This document shows, piece after piece, positions 43,013 through 54,180 of a stretch of DNA of 64,000 nt. The DNA comes from Ailanthus altissimus (lineage: Eukaryota > Streptophyta > Magnoliopsida > Sapindales > Simaroubaceae). The first letter of the stretch is position 1. Every line of letters starts with the position of its first letter. The translations under genes and the position numbers were made by a program. The notes beneath the pieces are model-generated. The model was given only the letters and a program-made list of their open reading frames with translations, had not been told where the DNA came from and ran no database searches. The stretch is taken from assembly GCA_946807835.1 (NCBI GenBank), contig OX327699.1:7867001-7931000 (forward strand), given 5' to 3'.

Positions 43013-44510
43013 CGATGATGAGCTTTACCGATCTCTTGGAATATCTGTGGGGATATACTCTAAAAACTACTACTTACAAATTGAATAGAGTTCCATTAAA
43101 AGCTAATCCTTCAACTCCATATTAGATTTGGGTTGGAAAGAAATCAAGTCTTAAATATTTTAAGATTTGAGAGTGTCATGCTTATGTAAAAGTTATGCAA
43201 CATAAAAAACTTACACCCAATGGGTACAAGTATGGGTTCATTGGGTATCTCAAGCATTATATGGAATACTAATTTTATGATCTAGAGAAACGAAGTGTGT
43301 TCGTTGCTCATAATGCCACCTTTTTAGATAAATAGTTTCTCACGAATTATGGGATTGTAAAAATATTGAACTTGATGAAGTCAATTAGAATGAAAATAAA
43401 TCGATGATGGAACCACAGTTCAATTAAGTAGAATACCTTTCTCAAAACCTATATGTAAGCCAAAAAGGATATCAATGCCACTTGAAAGGAGTGGTACGAT
43501 GTCTGAAGGTGCCCTTGAGGTTTTCTTAGTTGAAGAAAATGATTATTTAACCTACAAAGAGGCGATGTTAGACATCGATTCAGGAAAATAACAAGATGCT
43601 ATGAAATCTAAAATTGACTCAATGCAGCACAATTAAGTCTGGGACTTAGTTGAGCTTCCAGAAAGAATAGTTCATATCAATTTTAAATGAGTTTACAAGT
43701 GGAAGCGTGGGTTTGATGGGAAGGTAGAGACCTTTAAAGCCCGACTGGTAGTGAAAGGTTATACTTAGTGATTAGAGATAAATTATGAGGAAACATTTGC
43801 ACCAGTTACAAGCTTAAGTTTATTCAAATTTTATTGGCTATTACTGCGTACTATGACTTTAAAATTTAACAAATGGATGTAAAGATGGCATTCCTGAATG
43901 GATATCTCGAGAAAGAGATTTACATGGAACAGCTTGAAGTTTTGCATCTAGCTTGACCTCAAGTCTTGTATGAAAACTAAAGAAGTCCATTTATGGACTT
44001 AAGTAGGCATCCTGAAGCTGGAATCTTTGTTTTGATGAGGTAATTAGAGAATTTGGTTTTATCAAAAATGAAGAGGAAGCTTATGTGTATAGAAAGGTTA
44101 GTAGAAGCATGATAGTCTTCTTAATTATTTATATAGATGACATACTGATCATTGAGAATGATATCGGCATATTGTAGTCAGTGAAAAGTTATCTAAGTAA
44201 GACATTCTCTATGAAGGATTTGTGAGAGGCCTCTTATATATTAGGTATAAAGCCTTATAGTAATAGACCTATAAGTCTGATAGGACTCTTTTAATCTTTG
44301 TACATAGATATTATCTTAGAAAGGCACAATTTTAGTAACTGTAAGACAGTTAATGTATATTTTAGACCTGACATTCATCTTTCGAGAAAATTGTATCCTC
44401 AAATTAAAGATGAAAGAGTTAGAATGTCTAACATCTCATATGCATCAGTTGTTAGAAGCTTGATGTACGCCTTATTGTGTACGAGACCTAACATAAGTGT
44501 AGGCCCCATT
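43013..44510 (+). pseudogene. Integrase end and reverse transcriptase of the copia element
   Basis: Resumes copia integrase (MMSFTDLLEYLWGYTLKTTT-like) straight after the target duplication. The integrase tail runs to about 43550. Reverse transcriptase follows with KWKRGFDGKVETFKARLVVK, ETFAPV, and the catalytic FLIIYIDDILIIEND near 44125-44170 (YIDD, as YVDD in copia). Then come SMKDL, YILGIKPY and, in the frame 44298-44525, VRSLMYALLCTRPNI. Copia reverse transcriptase copies element RNA. Many stops interrupt it. It ends near 44510; RNase H and the 3' LTR are missing. Confidence 0.82.
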
Positions 44511-44585
44511 CCCTTATCTAGCTAGGAGTACTACCACTCAAAGTATATCGGAGTCCCCCCTCATTTCTTTTGCCTTTTTGAAACT
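44511..44585. other. Unassigned junction sequence
   Basis: About 75 bases between the copia reverse transcriptase and the decayed A' LTR, including a C-rich GGAGTCCCCCCTC stretch. No match elsewhere in the window noticed. Confidence 0.4.
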
Positions 44586-45199
44586 CGAACCCAGGACCAA
44601 GTCTATGGCTGATAGGGGGACGCTACACCAAGAAGCCTAAGGACACTTAAGAACTAAGGTGGTAAGTCCGGTTGTTTGAATGCCACAAGAATAATCTTGA
44701 TAAGTTCAAAGTCCTTTCAAGAATAAAAGAAGAATACAAAAACTCTCTAATATTATTTGGAATGTATAGTTGAAATCCCCTACAATAAGAAAAAAAAAAG
44801 CTTTTATATAGGCTATAAAATCCTACTACAAACCTAATTCTAAAAGGAAAATAATCATAATACATCAAAACTTCTAAAATTAAATCAGTAACAAACCTCT
44901 AGAATTTGAAACGCAATTAAACCTCCAGAAAATCTGCCTATATCAAATTTAAATTCAAAATTAATATTTTGGGCCTTCATGTGTTTGCCATCTCACCAAC
45001 TTGTTGAATAAGCCCATTTAATGCTTCTTTAAAATACTTGGCTCTAAGTCTTCTGATTAGCCCACTTGGCAAGCTTAATGGATCATGTGATTACTGGCCT
45101 TGAACACCTCCAAGCCCACATGTCTCATGAGTCCCTTCAAGCTAATGTGTGAGTTCTTCCTCTTGAATGCATACAGGCTTTGCAGTTTTTTTTGAATCA
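44586..45199 (-). repeat. 3' LTR of A', truncated, about 614 bp
   Basis: Aligns with the A LTR at 34980-35230 (GATAAGTCCGGTTGTTTGAA-type, CTTTCAAGAAT) and with the tail-coding part at 41560-41700. The minus strand starts TGATTCAAAAAAAACTGC at 45199. The inner 3' end is lost. It lacks most of the tandem-repeat block. Confidence 0.75.
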
Positions 45200-45212
45200 T
45201 TCTCCCCCTCTT
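45200..45212 (-). other. Polypurine tract of A'
   Basis: The minus strand reads AAGAGGGGGAGAA directly before the LTR start, longer and purer than in A2. Confidence 0.8.
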
Positions 45213-46480
45213 GAAAAAAGATTTGTCCTCAAATCTTTGTTTGCATCATCACCTACATCAAAAGAAGATAAGTCAGAAACATTAAAGCTAGCACTAACAC
45301 CATGCTCACTAGGTAATTCAAGTTTGTAGGCATTGTCATTGATGCATTCCAACACTCAAAATGACCCATCACCCTTAGGAAGGAGTTTGGAACATCTTTG
45401 CTCAGAAAAGTGACCATTCTTCATTTGAAGCCAAACCAAATCTCTTGGTTCAAAGACAAACTTCTTGCATCCCTTATTGGTTTGCTTGGCATATTGCTCC
45501 GTCTGCCGTTGTATGTTTTGTTTCACTTTCTCATGAATCTACTTAATAAAATCAGCTTACTTCTTGCCACTTAAGTTAACACGTTCGCTTAAAGGTAGAG
45601 AAGTTAAATCCAAATGAGTCAATGGATTAAAATCATAAATAATCTCAAACGGTGAAAACTTAGTTGTAGAATTAACACGAGTATAACAAATTCAACATGC
45701 GACAAACAATCTTCCTATGTTTTCAAATTTTTTTGTATGAGCGCAACAAAGTAGACAAATTTCCATTCACTACTTTGGTTTGACCAACAGTTTGTGGGTG
45801 ACATGTAGTAGAGAACAATAATTTAGTTCTCAATTTTTCCTACAAAGACTTCTAAAAGTAGCTCAAGAATTGTGCATCCTAATCAGAAACAATAGTCCTA
45901 GGCATGCCATGCAACCTAATAACCTCCTTGAAAAATAAATTGGTTATATGTGATGCATCATCAGTTTTATGGCGTGCAATAAAATCTGCCATCTTAGTGA
46001 ACTTATCAACAATTACAAAAACTGAGTCTCTACCCCTCTTAGTCCTAGATAAGCCTAAAATAAAATTCATAGACACATCAGCCCAAGTTTTACCAAGAAT
46101 CGGGAGGGGTTTGTATGTTGTTGATGCCTAGACTTAGCTTGCCTACAAGTAATATATCTCGCACAACTCCTCCCTAGGTCGCATTTCATGTGCGGCCAAA
46201 AGAAATGTTCATGCAATCTACCTAAAGTTTTGTTCACCCGAAGTGGCCCGTCAAATCACCACCGTGTGCTCATGCAATCACGTAAGGATGAATGTGGAAC
46301 ACACAATTTATTTTCTCAAAACAGAAAAACATAATGCAAAATAAACTTCCCACTCACCCTTTTAGTACAATTTTTAAATAGGTCACCAAAATTAGAATCC
46401 GTTGCATATTACTCCTTAATGTATTCAAATCCAAACAATTTAGCATCAAGGATTTAAAGCAAAGCATACCTGCATGATAG
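45213..46480 (-). pseudogene. Integrase and tail of A'
   Basis: Minus strand: tail at 45213-45540 (LLPKGDGSF-like, NAYKLELPSEHGVSASFNVS), and core in the frame 45879-46076: [20 protein letters not shown] then [10 protein letters not shown]. The first catalytic aspartate (MDF in relatives) is asparagine here; the second, in VSD, is kept. The zinc-binding region (CDLGRSCARYIT-like) lies at 46140-46250. Frameshifts separate the parts. Integrase would insert the DNA copy; the active-site change alone would disable it. Confidence 0.8.
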
Positions 46481-47640
46481 TGCATCAGCAACTACGTTTT
46501 CCTTACTTTGTTTGTATTTGATCACATAGGGGAATGTTTAATAAACTCCACCCAATTGGCATGGCGTTTGCTCAACTTATCTGCCCTTTTAAATGTTTCA
46601 AAGATTCGTGATCCTTATGAATCACAAACTCTTTTGGTCATAGGTAGTGCTGCCAACTCTCTAGAGTTTGAACCAATGCATAAAATTCTTTGTTGTAAGT
46701 GGGATAATTTAGGGATGCCCCACTCAATTTCTCACTAAAGTAAGTATGTAAGTCTTTCCTCTTGCATCAACACGCCTTTGATACCTATACCTAAAGCACC
46801 ATATTCAAATTTGAATATTTTAGTGAAGTTAGGTAAAATAAGTAAATGTGCATTAGTCAATTTTTCTTTGATGTGTTTGAATGCCTTTTCTTGCTCATTT
46901 TCCTACTTAAATGGAACGTTCTTCTTAATGACTTTGGTTAGGGGTTCGGCTAGATTACTGAAATCTCAAACAAAGTACTGGTAAAAACTAGCAAAGCTAT
47001 GGAATCTTCTTACCTAATTCACCGAAGTAGGTGTTGGGTTGAATTGCCTTCACCTTTTCCTTGTCAACCTCAATCCCTTTAGCACTTACAGCAAAAACAA
47101 AAAAAAAACATAAGCTCATTTGTGCAAAAGGTACATTTCTTAAGGTTAGAAAATAAATTTTCTTTCCTTAAAACCTCTAAAATAAGTTTTAAGTTTTCAA
47201 CGTGATTGTCCAAGTTTTTACTATAGATTAGGACATCATCAAAGTAGACAACAAAAAAATTGCCAATGAAAGCATGTAAAACATGTTTCATAAGTCTCAT
47301 GAAAGTAATAGGTGCATTAGTTAATCCAAAAGGCATAACTAACCATTTATACAAACTATAATTTGTTTTAAATGAACTTTTTCACTCATCACCTTATTTC
47401 ATCCTAATATAATGGTATCCACTCTTGAGATCGATCTTAGAAAACACACAAGACCCATGTAGTTCATCTAACATATCATCTAATCGAGGAATATGATGGC
47501 GATAGTTTACCATAATGTTGTTGATGGCTCGACAATCAACACACATCCTCCATGTCCCATCCTTCTTAGGCACTAGTATCCCCGAAACGGCACAAGGTCT
47601 CATGCTCTCTCTAACTTACCACTTTTCCATCAGCTCGTTA
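46481..47640 (-). pseudogene. RNase H and reverse transcriptase of A'
   Basis: Minus strand: reverse transcriptase frames 47394-47603 ([40 protein letters not shown]) and 47079-47354 ([31 protein letters not shown] with YFDD intact), then thumb and RNase H at 46500-46980 ([23 protein letters not shown]). The A run before the reverse transcriptase reads GAAAAGTGG, with a stop just after. Typical A/C order, broken by frameshifts near 47370 and 47080. Confidence 0.82.
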
Positions 47641-48611
47641 ACCTGCTGTTGAAGTTCCTCCATCTCCTCGAGATTAATTCTATAGGATGGTCAGTTTGGA
47701 ATTATTGAACCTAGTATAAAATCAATTTGATGTTTAGTTTCTCGAATTTAAGTTAAGCCTAGAGGCAGCTCCTCGGGAAAGACATCCTCGAATTCTTACA
47801 AAAAAGTTAATTTTGCTCGGTAAATATCTAGCAAGATCATTAGTACATAAAAGAGCCTCATTGTACATGAGTACTATAAGAGGCTATTGTGAAAATTAAG
47901 CTCTCTTAATCTCACCTTTTTTCTTTGCAATGTAGTTGTATTTTTCCTCTCTTGCAATCTTCAAGGCCGCAACTCTCTCATTTTCTCTTTCATTCTTTTG
48001 CATTTCTCTTTTCCTCTCATCTCCTTTTCTTTTCTCTTTTCACTCGCTTTTTGCATCTTGAATTAGTCTTTGAGAACTTGTTTTGGAGTCAATGGTACAA
48101 GTGTTTTAGGCTACTTTTTGATGATAAAAGAGTATCTGTTGGTATAACCGTCATGCGTGACTTGTCGATCGAACTTTCATTGTTGTCCAAATAAGATGTG
48201 ACATGCATGCATAGGTACCACATCATAAAAGCACCCCATTCTTATACTTACCAATGGAAAATGTCACTAACATCTATTTTGTCACCTTGAGTTCTTCGTA
48301 TTATTTAGCAATTGAAGCTGGTACGATCATGGATGTTTCAAGGTAGGTAGCACTAATTTCTCCACGAATTTGGTGCTGCCAACATGGGTACAACTTCCAC
48401 CATCAATTTTAACATTGCAAACTTTGTTGTTCATGAAACATGGAGTTTGGAGCAAGTTTCCCGCTGACTGTTTTCTTTTTCCTTGACCTATGCAGTAAGA
48501 GCTCGTCTTGCCACTAATAATTCTCCTTCCAGCGAATATTACCCTTCATGGCTATCTTTAAGAGGTGGCATGTAATCTTCTTCGTCTTCTTGCTCATCTT
48601 CTGACTTAATC
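47641..48611 (-). pseudogene. Linker, protease and gag tail of A'
   Basis: Minus strand: linker with LIPRLV...LPLGLN-like text (47690-47790), a KE-rich stretch (47930-48070), WQFDR-like (near 48170), and a decayed protease region at 48360-48440 (VKIDGGSCTHVGSTKF, DGGS retained). The acidic gag end lies at 48490-48611. D3 interrupts at 48612. All frames are short. Confidence 0.75.
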
Positions 48612-49241
48612 TGATGTGCATCATAAAGGTTCTAAATCAACTCAAGAAGGTGAGCTAAGCATAAAGGAGATTTTAGATGGTCCAATAACAAGGGTTAAGG
48701 CTAAATAGCTTCAAAGGGCCATAAGTTATCAAATTGGAGCTATTGAAGCTTCTATGGGATTAGAAGCTTGCGATCTGAATAAAAATGAGCTAAATGTGTT
48801 TATTTATCTTCAATTAGAGATTGTGACATGATTTAGAGACGTTTGGTGATGTTGGGCTTAAAGAAGCAGCTGAGGGCTTTCTTTCCATGCTATTGGGCTT
48901 AATTTACTTCTTATGTTGCTATTTTTATGTATTTGGGCTATTTTGAACTTCTTTACCTTTATTTTAAATTGTTAAGTCATATTGGGCTTATTTTGGGCTT
49001 TTAAAGTTTATTAGGTAACATTAGGGTTTCCCCTCATTTTGTAAGCCTATATAAGGCATGTTAAAGTCTTGTAGAGGCAGTTGACTTATCAAGGTATCTA
49101 TTTAGTTTTATCCTCCATCAACTTTACCATTTAATTTTGTTATAATTCAACCTAAACACTTAAAGAAAAATAACCAACAAAAGAACTAGATTTTATTCGA
49201 ATTTTGGAATAATCTATTTTTCTGGAAATCAAGGCACATCA
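48612..49241 (+). mobile_element. D-family solo LTR, copy D3
   Basis: 630 bp, TGATGTGC to GCACATCA, flanks TAATC and CAATC (4/5). It carries the same tail-coding stretch (DGPITRVKAK, then a stop). It lacks about 200 bp present in D2. It sits in A' gag, whose two sides match the continuous sequence at 33245-33260. Confidence 0.87.
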
Positions 49242-49246
49242 CAATC

Positions 49247-49652
49247 TCTCTTTGAGTGTTGATCACCATCACTCTGTTGTTTGAACATTAGCTAGCTATA
49301 TGTCGTATGCCTTGGAATTTGAAGCACTAAATGTCACGGTTTCTAGAAGTGGTGGATTTAGTTTTACCTTGTTTCAACATCGCTTGTTTAGAATCCTTAG
49401 AGGGCTCGAACTTAGGCTTAGTTGATGGAACTTGTCTCGTTTAGGGAATAGTCTCTATGTGCTTGTGGCAGCCGTGCTTGATCCCTTCCTAGCCATGTTC
49501 CTTTACTTCAATTACTACTCAAATTTAATGGCTTGGTGCACCATATCCATCAAATCCTTATGATGCAAGAACCACATCAACTATCTCTCGGTTTAAGTAA
49601 TGCAAGAACCTAGCCATCTTCTCCGTCGTCCTCTACACTAGCTAAGATCATA
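49247..49652 (-). pseudogene. Middle gag of A'
   Basis: The minus strand aligns with 33260-33670: a decayed zinc knuckle (CFKFQGIRHIASXCSN-like near 49270-49325), then KQAMLKQGK, then [20 protein letters not shown] text to about 49640. It holds the nucleocapsid part of gag. Stops and small indels are throughout. C3 interrupts at 49658, and gag resumes at 52666. Confidence 0.7.
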
Positions 49653-49657
49653 GCAAC

Positions 49658-50628
49658 TGATGTGAATCAGGCTGCAAAAGCTTCACAAGATCTATTGAGC
49701 ATTAATGAGGGTCTAATGACAATGGCAAGAGCCAAGAAAATGAATGAAGTAATAAATTGGCTAATTAATGACATATCAAATTCAAGCTTTGTTCAAGATA
49801 CTAATCTTCCAGAATTGAGTATTCAATATAATAAATGTTGACAATGCTTTGACAGAGGAGTGAAAGGCTGAAAGAAAGAAAATCAATTTCAAGGGCAATT
49901 ATGAAATTTTAAGTTTTTTAACACATGTTTCTAAGCTTTCTAGAGAAAGTTAAGAAGGAAAAGTCAGACACTTAGTAGGTGAAGCTTGAGATCTTTGCTG
50001 GAATTGAAGACATTAGTTAAGAAATAAAGTCACACACTCTATAGTTGAAGCTTGACATTTTTGCTAGAATTGAAAACTTTTCTTTCCAAATCAAGACTTA
50101 GGAACATGCTAGTTGAATTAGTAGAAATTAAGTTTGAATTTTGTAATTTCATTTGTTGTGTTAGTTGTAATTGTAGACTTTTGGGTATTAGGGTAGGTGT
50201 AAGTTTGTTACAGAATTTTATTAGCTGTATTTTTAGACTTTTTGGTGTGAGGGTAGCTGTAAGTTTGAATTTGTAAATTGACGTCCTATATGATCTCTAA
50301 AAATACCATGGGGATTGAAAGATTTGAGAAGACAATCTATGAAATAACATTTTTAAGAGTTTTTTTTCTTAAGTTCTTCATTGAAATTTTTTTAGAACTT
50401 ATCAAGATTTCATCTTGTGGCGTTCTTCTAGACTTATCACTCACAACGTCTAATCCATCATAATTGTGGCATCTAAACTTTCTTATAACTTTGGTTCTTA
50501 TCTTTTTTTTTACAGATAATAGGTCAAGGTCTTTGTTTTGATTAATCTAAAAATCTTAATTAAAACAATCCTTAGGCAAAGAACCTCATTGAGAGTTAGT
50601 CTCACTTTTCTTTATGAGGTTCACATTA
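49658..50628 (+). repeat. 5' LTR of C3, 971 bp
   Basis: TGATGTGAATCAGG to TTCACATTA (CA decayed). Its start encodes a tail relic, EGLMTMARAKKMNE. Related to the LTRs of C1 and C4. Confidence 0.82.
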
Positions 50629-50647
50629 ATTGGTATCAAAGCTTAGG
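50629..50647 (+). other. Primer binding site of C3
   Basis: ATTGGTATCAAAGCTTAGG next to the LTR end, initiator-tRNA-Met type. Confidence 0.8.
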
Positions 50648-51315
50648 CTCTAATCAGGTTTGAACTATCCTTTTGATTTCCATTGTTTGTTCTTTCTTTT
50701 AAATCTGCAACTTGGTTTTAGTCCTTAGAATCCGTAGTCTATTTTAATTTTCTTGTTTCTTCTTGTATGTTATTTTATCTATTTCTTAAAGTTATAGTAT
50801 TACATACAAGTAAAAAAAAAATTCAAATTCAATTGATTTCTAGTTTAGCAATCTGAATTAAAAAAGAGAGAGAGAGAGAGAGAGAATAGTAAGTTCTTGA
50901 TTAGTTGAAAGTATTGTTGCATAAAGTGTGTATTCTGTCTATTTGTGCAAATTCATCCTAAGACAAAAGACAATCCTAATTATCTTTGTTTTCATATTGC
51001 AATAGTTCCATTTTATCATTGTTCTCTTTGCTTCTTAAATTTTAAATATTCCTTATCCTTTGCGTTTAACCCATTCTCATCCTTAGTGAATTGATTTGTT
51101 GAGTTTTGGACTATCACAAGTTAATTTTGATTCAATTCATTTTAGTTCAATATAGAACTAAATAGGAGACTAAAGAGTGTAAAAAGGCAAGACAGTGTGA
51201 GAATATAAGAGGGTAAAAGCCATTTGTGTGCAAAACATGAGAGTGAGTGAATTTTTCTTGAGTGAAATACATGAGGGAGTGCTTGTGAGGTCCTAAATTG
51301 TGTTTTTGCAGATTC
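50648..51315 (+). other. Leader of C3, with a (GA)n microsatellite
   Basis: Untranslated. It includes a GA run at about 50864-50884 and the shared TGAGGGAGTGCTTGTGAGG near 51270. It is the collinear reference used for the inversion at 59620-60801. Confidence 0.7.
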
Positions 51316-52232
51316 TAAATGTGTCACACTACCAAGAACTAAACTCAACCGAAGAGGTACAACAACCAACCCACCCAAAACTACAACTGTAGGCATTGTT
51401 GGGAGAGATGAGGTGGATGATAAGGATCAAATTTGAGCAATTTCATGAGAGGATGGATGGGTTGGAATATATGGAGCAACATCAAAACGCTCTAATTGGG
51501 CAATCAACTAGATGAGTGCAACCACAGGTACAATGGGGAGATGTTGAGGAGTTGTATGTGCTGGACAAACCACCAATGAACCAGCATAATTTGATGAGGA
51601 TATGGAGATGGAGACCCTAGGAGGGGAAGACCTAGGTGGGGTGGTGACTTGGGAAGCATTAAGGTGACAAACCTGAGGCTAATCTAGAATAAGAGATGAA
51701 GATAGAAATGATCTTAAAATGCCAAAACTACTCCGAGACCAAAAAGATAATTTGGCTGCAATTGAATTCATTGACTATGCTATAATTTGGTGTGATCAAT
51801 TTTTGAACGAAAGGAGGAGAAATCATGAATGACCTATTGAGACGTGGAATGAGATGAAGACCATCATGAGAAAATGCTTCATTCTTAGCTACTACCATCG
51901 GGATTTGTACAATTAGTTGCAGCGTCTAACTCAAGGATCCAAGAGCATAGTTGAATACTAAAAAGAGATGAAGGTTGCTATGATCCAAGCGAGTATAGAG
52001 GAGGATGGAGAAGCCACAAAGGCTAGATTCTTGCATGGCTTAAACTAAGAGATAGCAGACATGGGGGAGATGTAGCACTATGTGGAGTTGATGGATATAG
52101 CTCACTAAGCCATCAAAGTTTAGCAGCAATTAAAGCAAAGAAACATGGCTAGAAGGGGTTCAAGCATGACTGCCTAAACTCATAGCGACCAGACCTTAAA
52201 TGAGATGAAGTTCCATCAACTAAACCTAAGTT
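51316..52232 (+). pseudogene. gag of C3, A-like, truncated
   Basis: Plus strand from about 51316 (after TTTTTGCAGATTCTAAATG). It aligns with A gag at 21736-22680: RGTTTNP-like start, GEMRW.D.., then [19 protein letters not shown] at about 51790-51815, ETWNEMK, and a knuckle-less end at about 52232. Nearly every second line of sequence holds a stop. It would have been the capsid protein. It ends in mid-gene at the deletion into the 3' LTR. Confidence 0.75.
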
Positions 52233-52660
52233 GGTTGCATAATTTTGTTAGGTACTTTTAGATTTTAGGTGTGAGGGTAGCTGTAAGTTTGAATTCAAGT
52301 TTAAATTTGTAACTTGACATCCCATATGATCTCTAAAAATACAATGGAGATTGAACGATTTAAGAAGAAAAAATTTATGAAATAAAATTTTTGAGAGTTT
52401 TTCTCTTAAGTTCTTCAAAGAACTTTTATTAGAATTTATCAAGATTTCATCTTGTGGCGTTCTTCTAAACTATTACTCACAACTTCTAATCAATCTTGAG
52501 TGTAACGTCTATAATTTCTTATAGCTCTGGTTTTCATCTTTTATAGATAACGGGTCAATGTCTTTGTTTTAATGAATTTAAAAATATGAATTAGAATGAT
52601 CCTTAGGCAAAGAATCTCATTGAGCGTCGGGTATCACTTTTCTTTATAAGGTTCACATCA
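52233..52660 (+). repeat. 3' LTR of C3, 5'-truncated
   Basis: Matches 50205-50628 of the 5' LTR (GGTGTGAGGGTAGCTGTAAG; GAACTTATCAAGATTTCATC-like). Ends TTCACATCA at 52660. Confidence 0.85.
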
Positions 52661-52665
52661 GCAAC

Positions 52666-53335
52666 CTCCATCTCTTTGTAGTATTCATCAACGTTCTTGG
52701 AGCCTTGAGTTAAACGCTATAACTTATTGTACAACTCCCGATAGTAGTAGCTAAGATTGAAGCTTCTTCTCATGTGTACTTTATATTGTTCCAAGTCTCA
52801 ACAGGCCGTTCGTGATTTCTCCTCATTTCTTTCAACAATTGATCCCACCAAGCAATAGTATAGTTAATGAATTCAATTGTAACCAGTTTTAACCTTTTTG
52901 GCCTCGAAGTAGTTGTGGCAATTGAAGATCATCTCTATATTTATCTCTCATTCCAGATAAGCCTCGGGGCTATTTTTACATTAGAAGGGTGGAATCTTCA
53001 CCTTAATGCTTACCAAGTCATCACCCACCTAGGTCTTCCCCTCCTATGATCTCTATCTCCATAACCACGCCAAAATCTACCCTGGTTCATTGTTGGTAGT
53101 GATGATTCTCTCAAACAACAATGAATTGGTTATGATATTCCTCTTCTTGGATTGCTTTCTCAAGAGGTATTGGTGAGTCTTTATGTTTTTTTCTTATACT
53201 TTTATTTTTGTTTATCCATTAATAATAGAAGGGGAAAAGTTCTACTTATAAAAATGATCTTGCTGAAGTCATTTAGGTTGGTTAGATGTTGTCTCTCTTC
53301 GGTTAAGTTTTGTTCTTGATCATGTGACATATTTA
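52666..53335 (-). pseudogene. gag N-terminal part of A'
   Basis: The minus strand continues the A' gag: matches to 33680-34080 at 52666-53095 ([23 protein letters not shown], KVKIPPF). Then a segment of about 170 bp (about 53098-53268) does not match A gag. Then the gag start region follows (53270-53335; a QEQNLTEE-like start). Stops are frequent. The unmatched segment replaces roughly 230 bp of the normal sequence. Confidence 0.7.
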
Positions 53336-53694
53336 AAATTTGCAAAAACATGGTTCAAGACCTCACAAGCACTCCCTCACATGTTTTACTCAAGAAATTC
53401 ACTCACTCTTATGTTCGGTACTGAAACAACTTTTACCCTTTTATGTTCTAACCATTCTTGCCTCTTTCCACTTGTGTGTCTTCTTTTCGCCGTTAATGAG
53501 ACTCAAGAACAATTGAGATTCAAGTGGCAATTTAAGATGAGAAACAACCAAGACAAGTCACAAGATTCAAGAAGTAATTCTTAAGAAACTGATGCAAGCA
53601 ATCAACATGGAAAGAACAGTTCCAAATTGTTGAACGATGGAACAAAATTCAAAATTTTGATGAAGTTGAATAAGAAAAAAAAATTTGGTTTCCT
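53336..53694 (-). other. Leader of A'
   Basis: Matches the A leader (CTCACAAGCACTCCCTCACATG; ACTTTTACCCTTTTATGTTC). It ends after AAATTTGG without primer site or LTR, at an inverted LTR fragment. Confidence 0.65.
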
Positions 53695-53958
53695 ATTTTT
53701 TGTGTTACTCTTTCATTCTTGAAAGGACTTTGAACTTATCAAAATTATTCTTGTTGCATTCAAATAACCGGACTTACCATCTTGATTCTTGAGTATACTT
53801 GGATTTCTTGGTGTGGCGTCCTCTACCTAGCCGTAATCTTGGTTCTTGCCTTGCTAGGTCATGGTTCAAAACTCCTTGAACTTGCGTCTTAAAGATCTTG
53901 AGGTTTGACTCCACGTTTTGCTGTTGGGTTTCATCACTCGTTGGCGGGGTTCATATCA
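53695..53958 (+). repeat. A-family LTR end fragment, inverted relative to its neighbours
   Basis: Matches the last 260 or so bases of A LTRs (TTTCATTCTTGAAAGGACTT; TCTTGGTTCTTGCCTTGCTA; end GGGGTTCATATCA). Only the 3' end of the LTR is present. Confidence 0.8.
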
Positions 53959-54180
53959 ATCTCCATAGTCAACTTCATAATCATACCTAAGTGTATTCCT
54001 CTCTCTTCATTGCACATTAAGAGCTCTAGGTGGCTACCCTCTTTTTGTACTAGATTCAACTTTATCTATTCTCTCATTCACCTCATCAGACCTTGATTAC
54101 GATTGATTAAATTTTTGTTCTAAAGATTTGAAGAAGAGTTCGAAATCTATATTTTTCTGAGCATCATTGAATGAGCCTCA
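53959..54180 (-). pseudogene. gag start of C4
   Basis: Minus strand, C-type gag N-terminus: matches 31330-31560 and 63860-64000 (the AACTTTATCTATTC / CTAGGTGG stretch), with MLRKI-like text near 54170. The frames are broken and only about 70 codons remain before the A LTR fragment. By comparison with 60998 this is the first part of the capsid protein. Confidence 0.6.

Larger units (their letters stand above)
27412..44510 (+). mobile_element. Ty1/copia element, host of the deepest nest
   Basis: Starts TGTTGGGATTTGTGC at 27412, then LTR and leader, gag (28555), protease and integrase to 30342. It resumes at 43013 with the rest of integrase and reverse transcriptase to about 44510. Integrase before reverse transcriptase, with a YIDD box, is the copia order. 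The C-family element at 30343-43007 splits the integrase. No 3' LTR or RNase H end is found. Heavily mutated. Confidence 0.85.
49658..52660 (+). mobile_element. Pol-less 3-kb LTR element C3
   Basis: A plus-strand element with a perfect target duplication GCAAC (49653-49657, 52661-52665). 5' LTR 49658-50628; primer site; leader; a decayed gag (51316-52232) resembling that of family A; then directly a 3' LTR that lacks its 5' part (about 52233-52660). No pol. A deletion ran from gag into the 3' LTR. Ends TGATGTGAATC and GGTTCACATCA. The LTRs are C-like and the gag A-like. Confidence 0.85.
44586..53694 (-). mobile_element. Decayed A-like Ty3/gypsy element A', interrupted twice
   Basis: Minus strand: leader (53336-53694), gag (pieces down to 48480), protease, reverse transcriptase, RNase H, integrase, polypurine tract and 3' LTR (44586-45199). 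Split by D3 (48612-49241) and C3 (49658-52660), both with target duplications. No 5' LTR: the leader abuts an inverted LTR fragment at 53695. Many stops. Confidence 0.82.
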
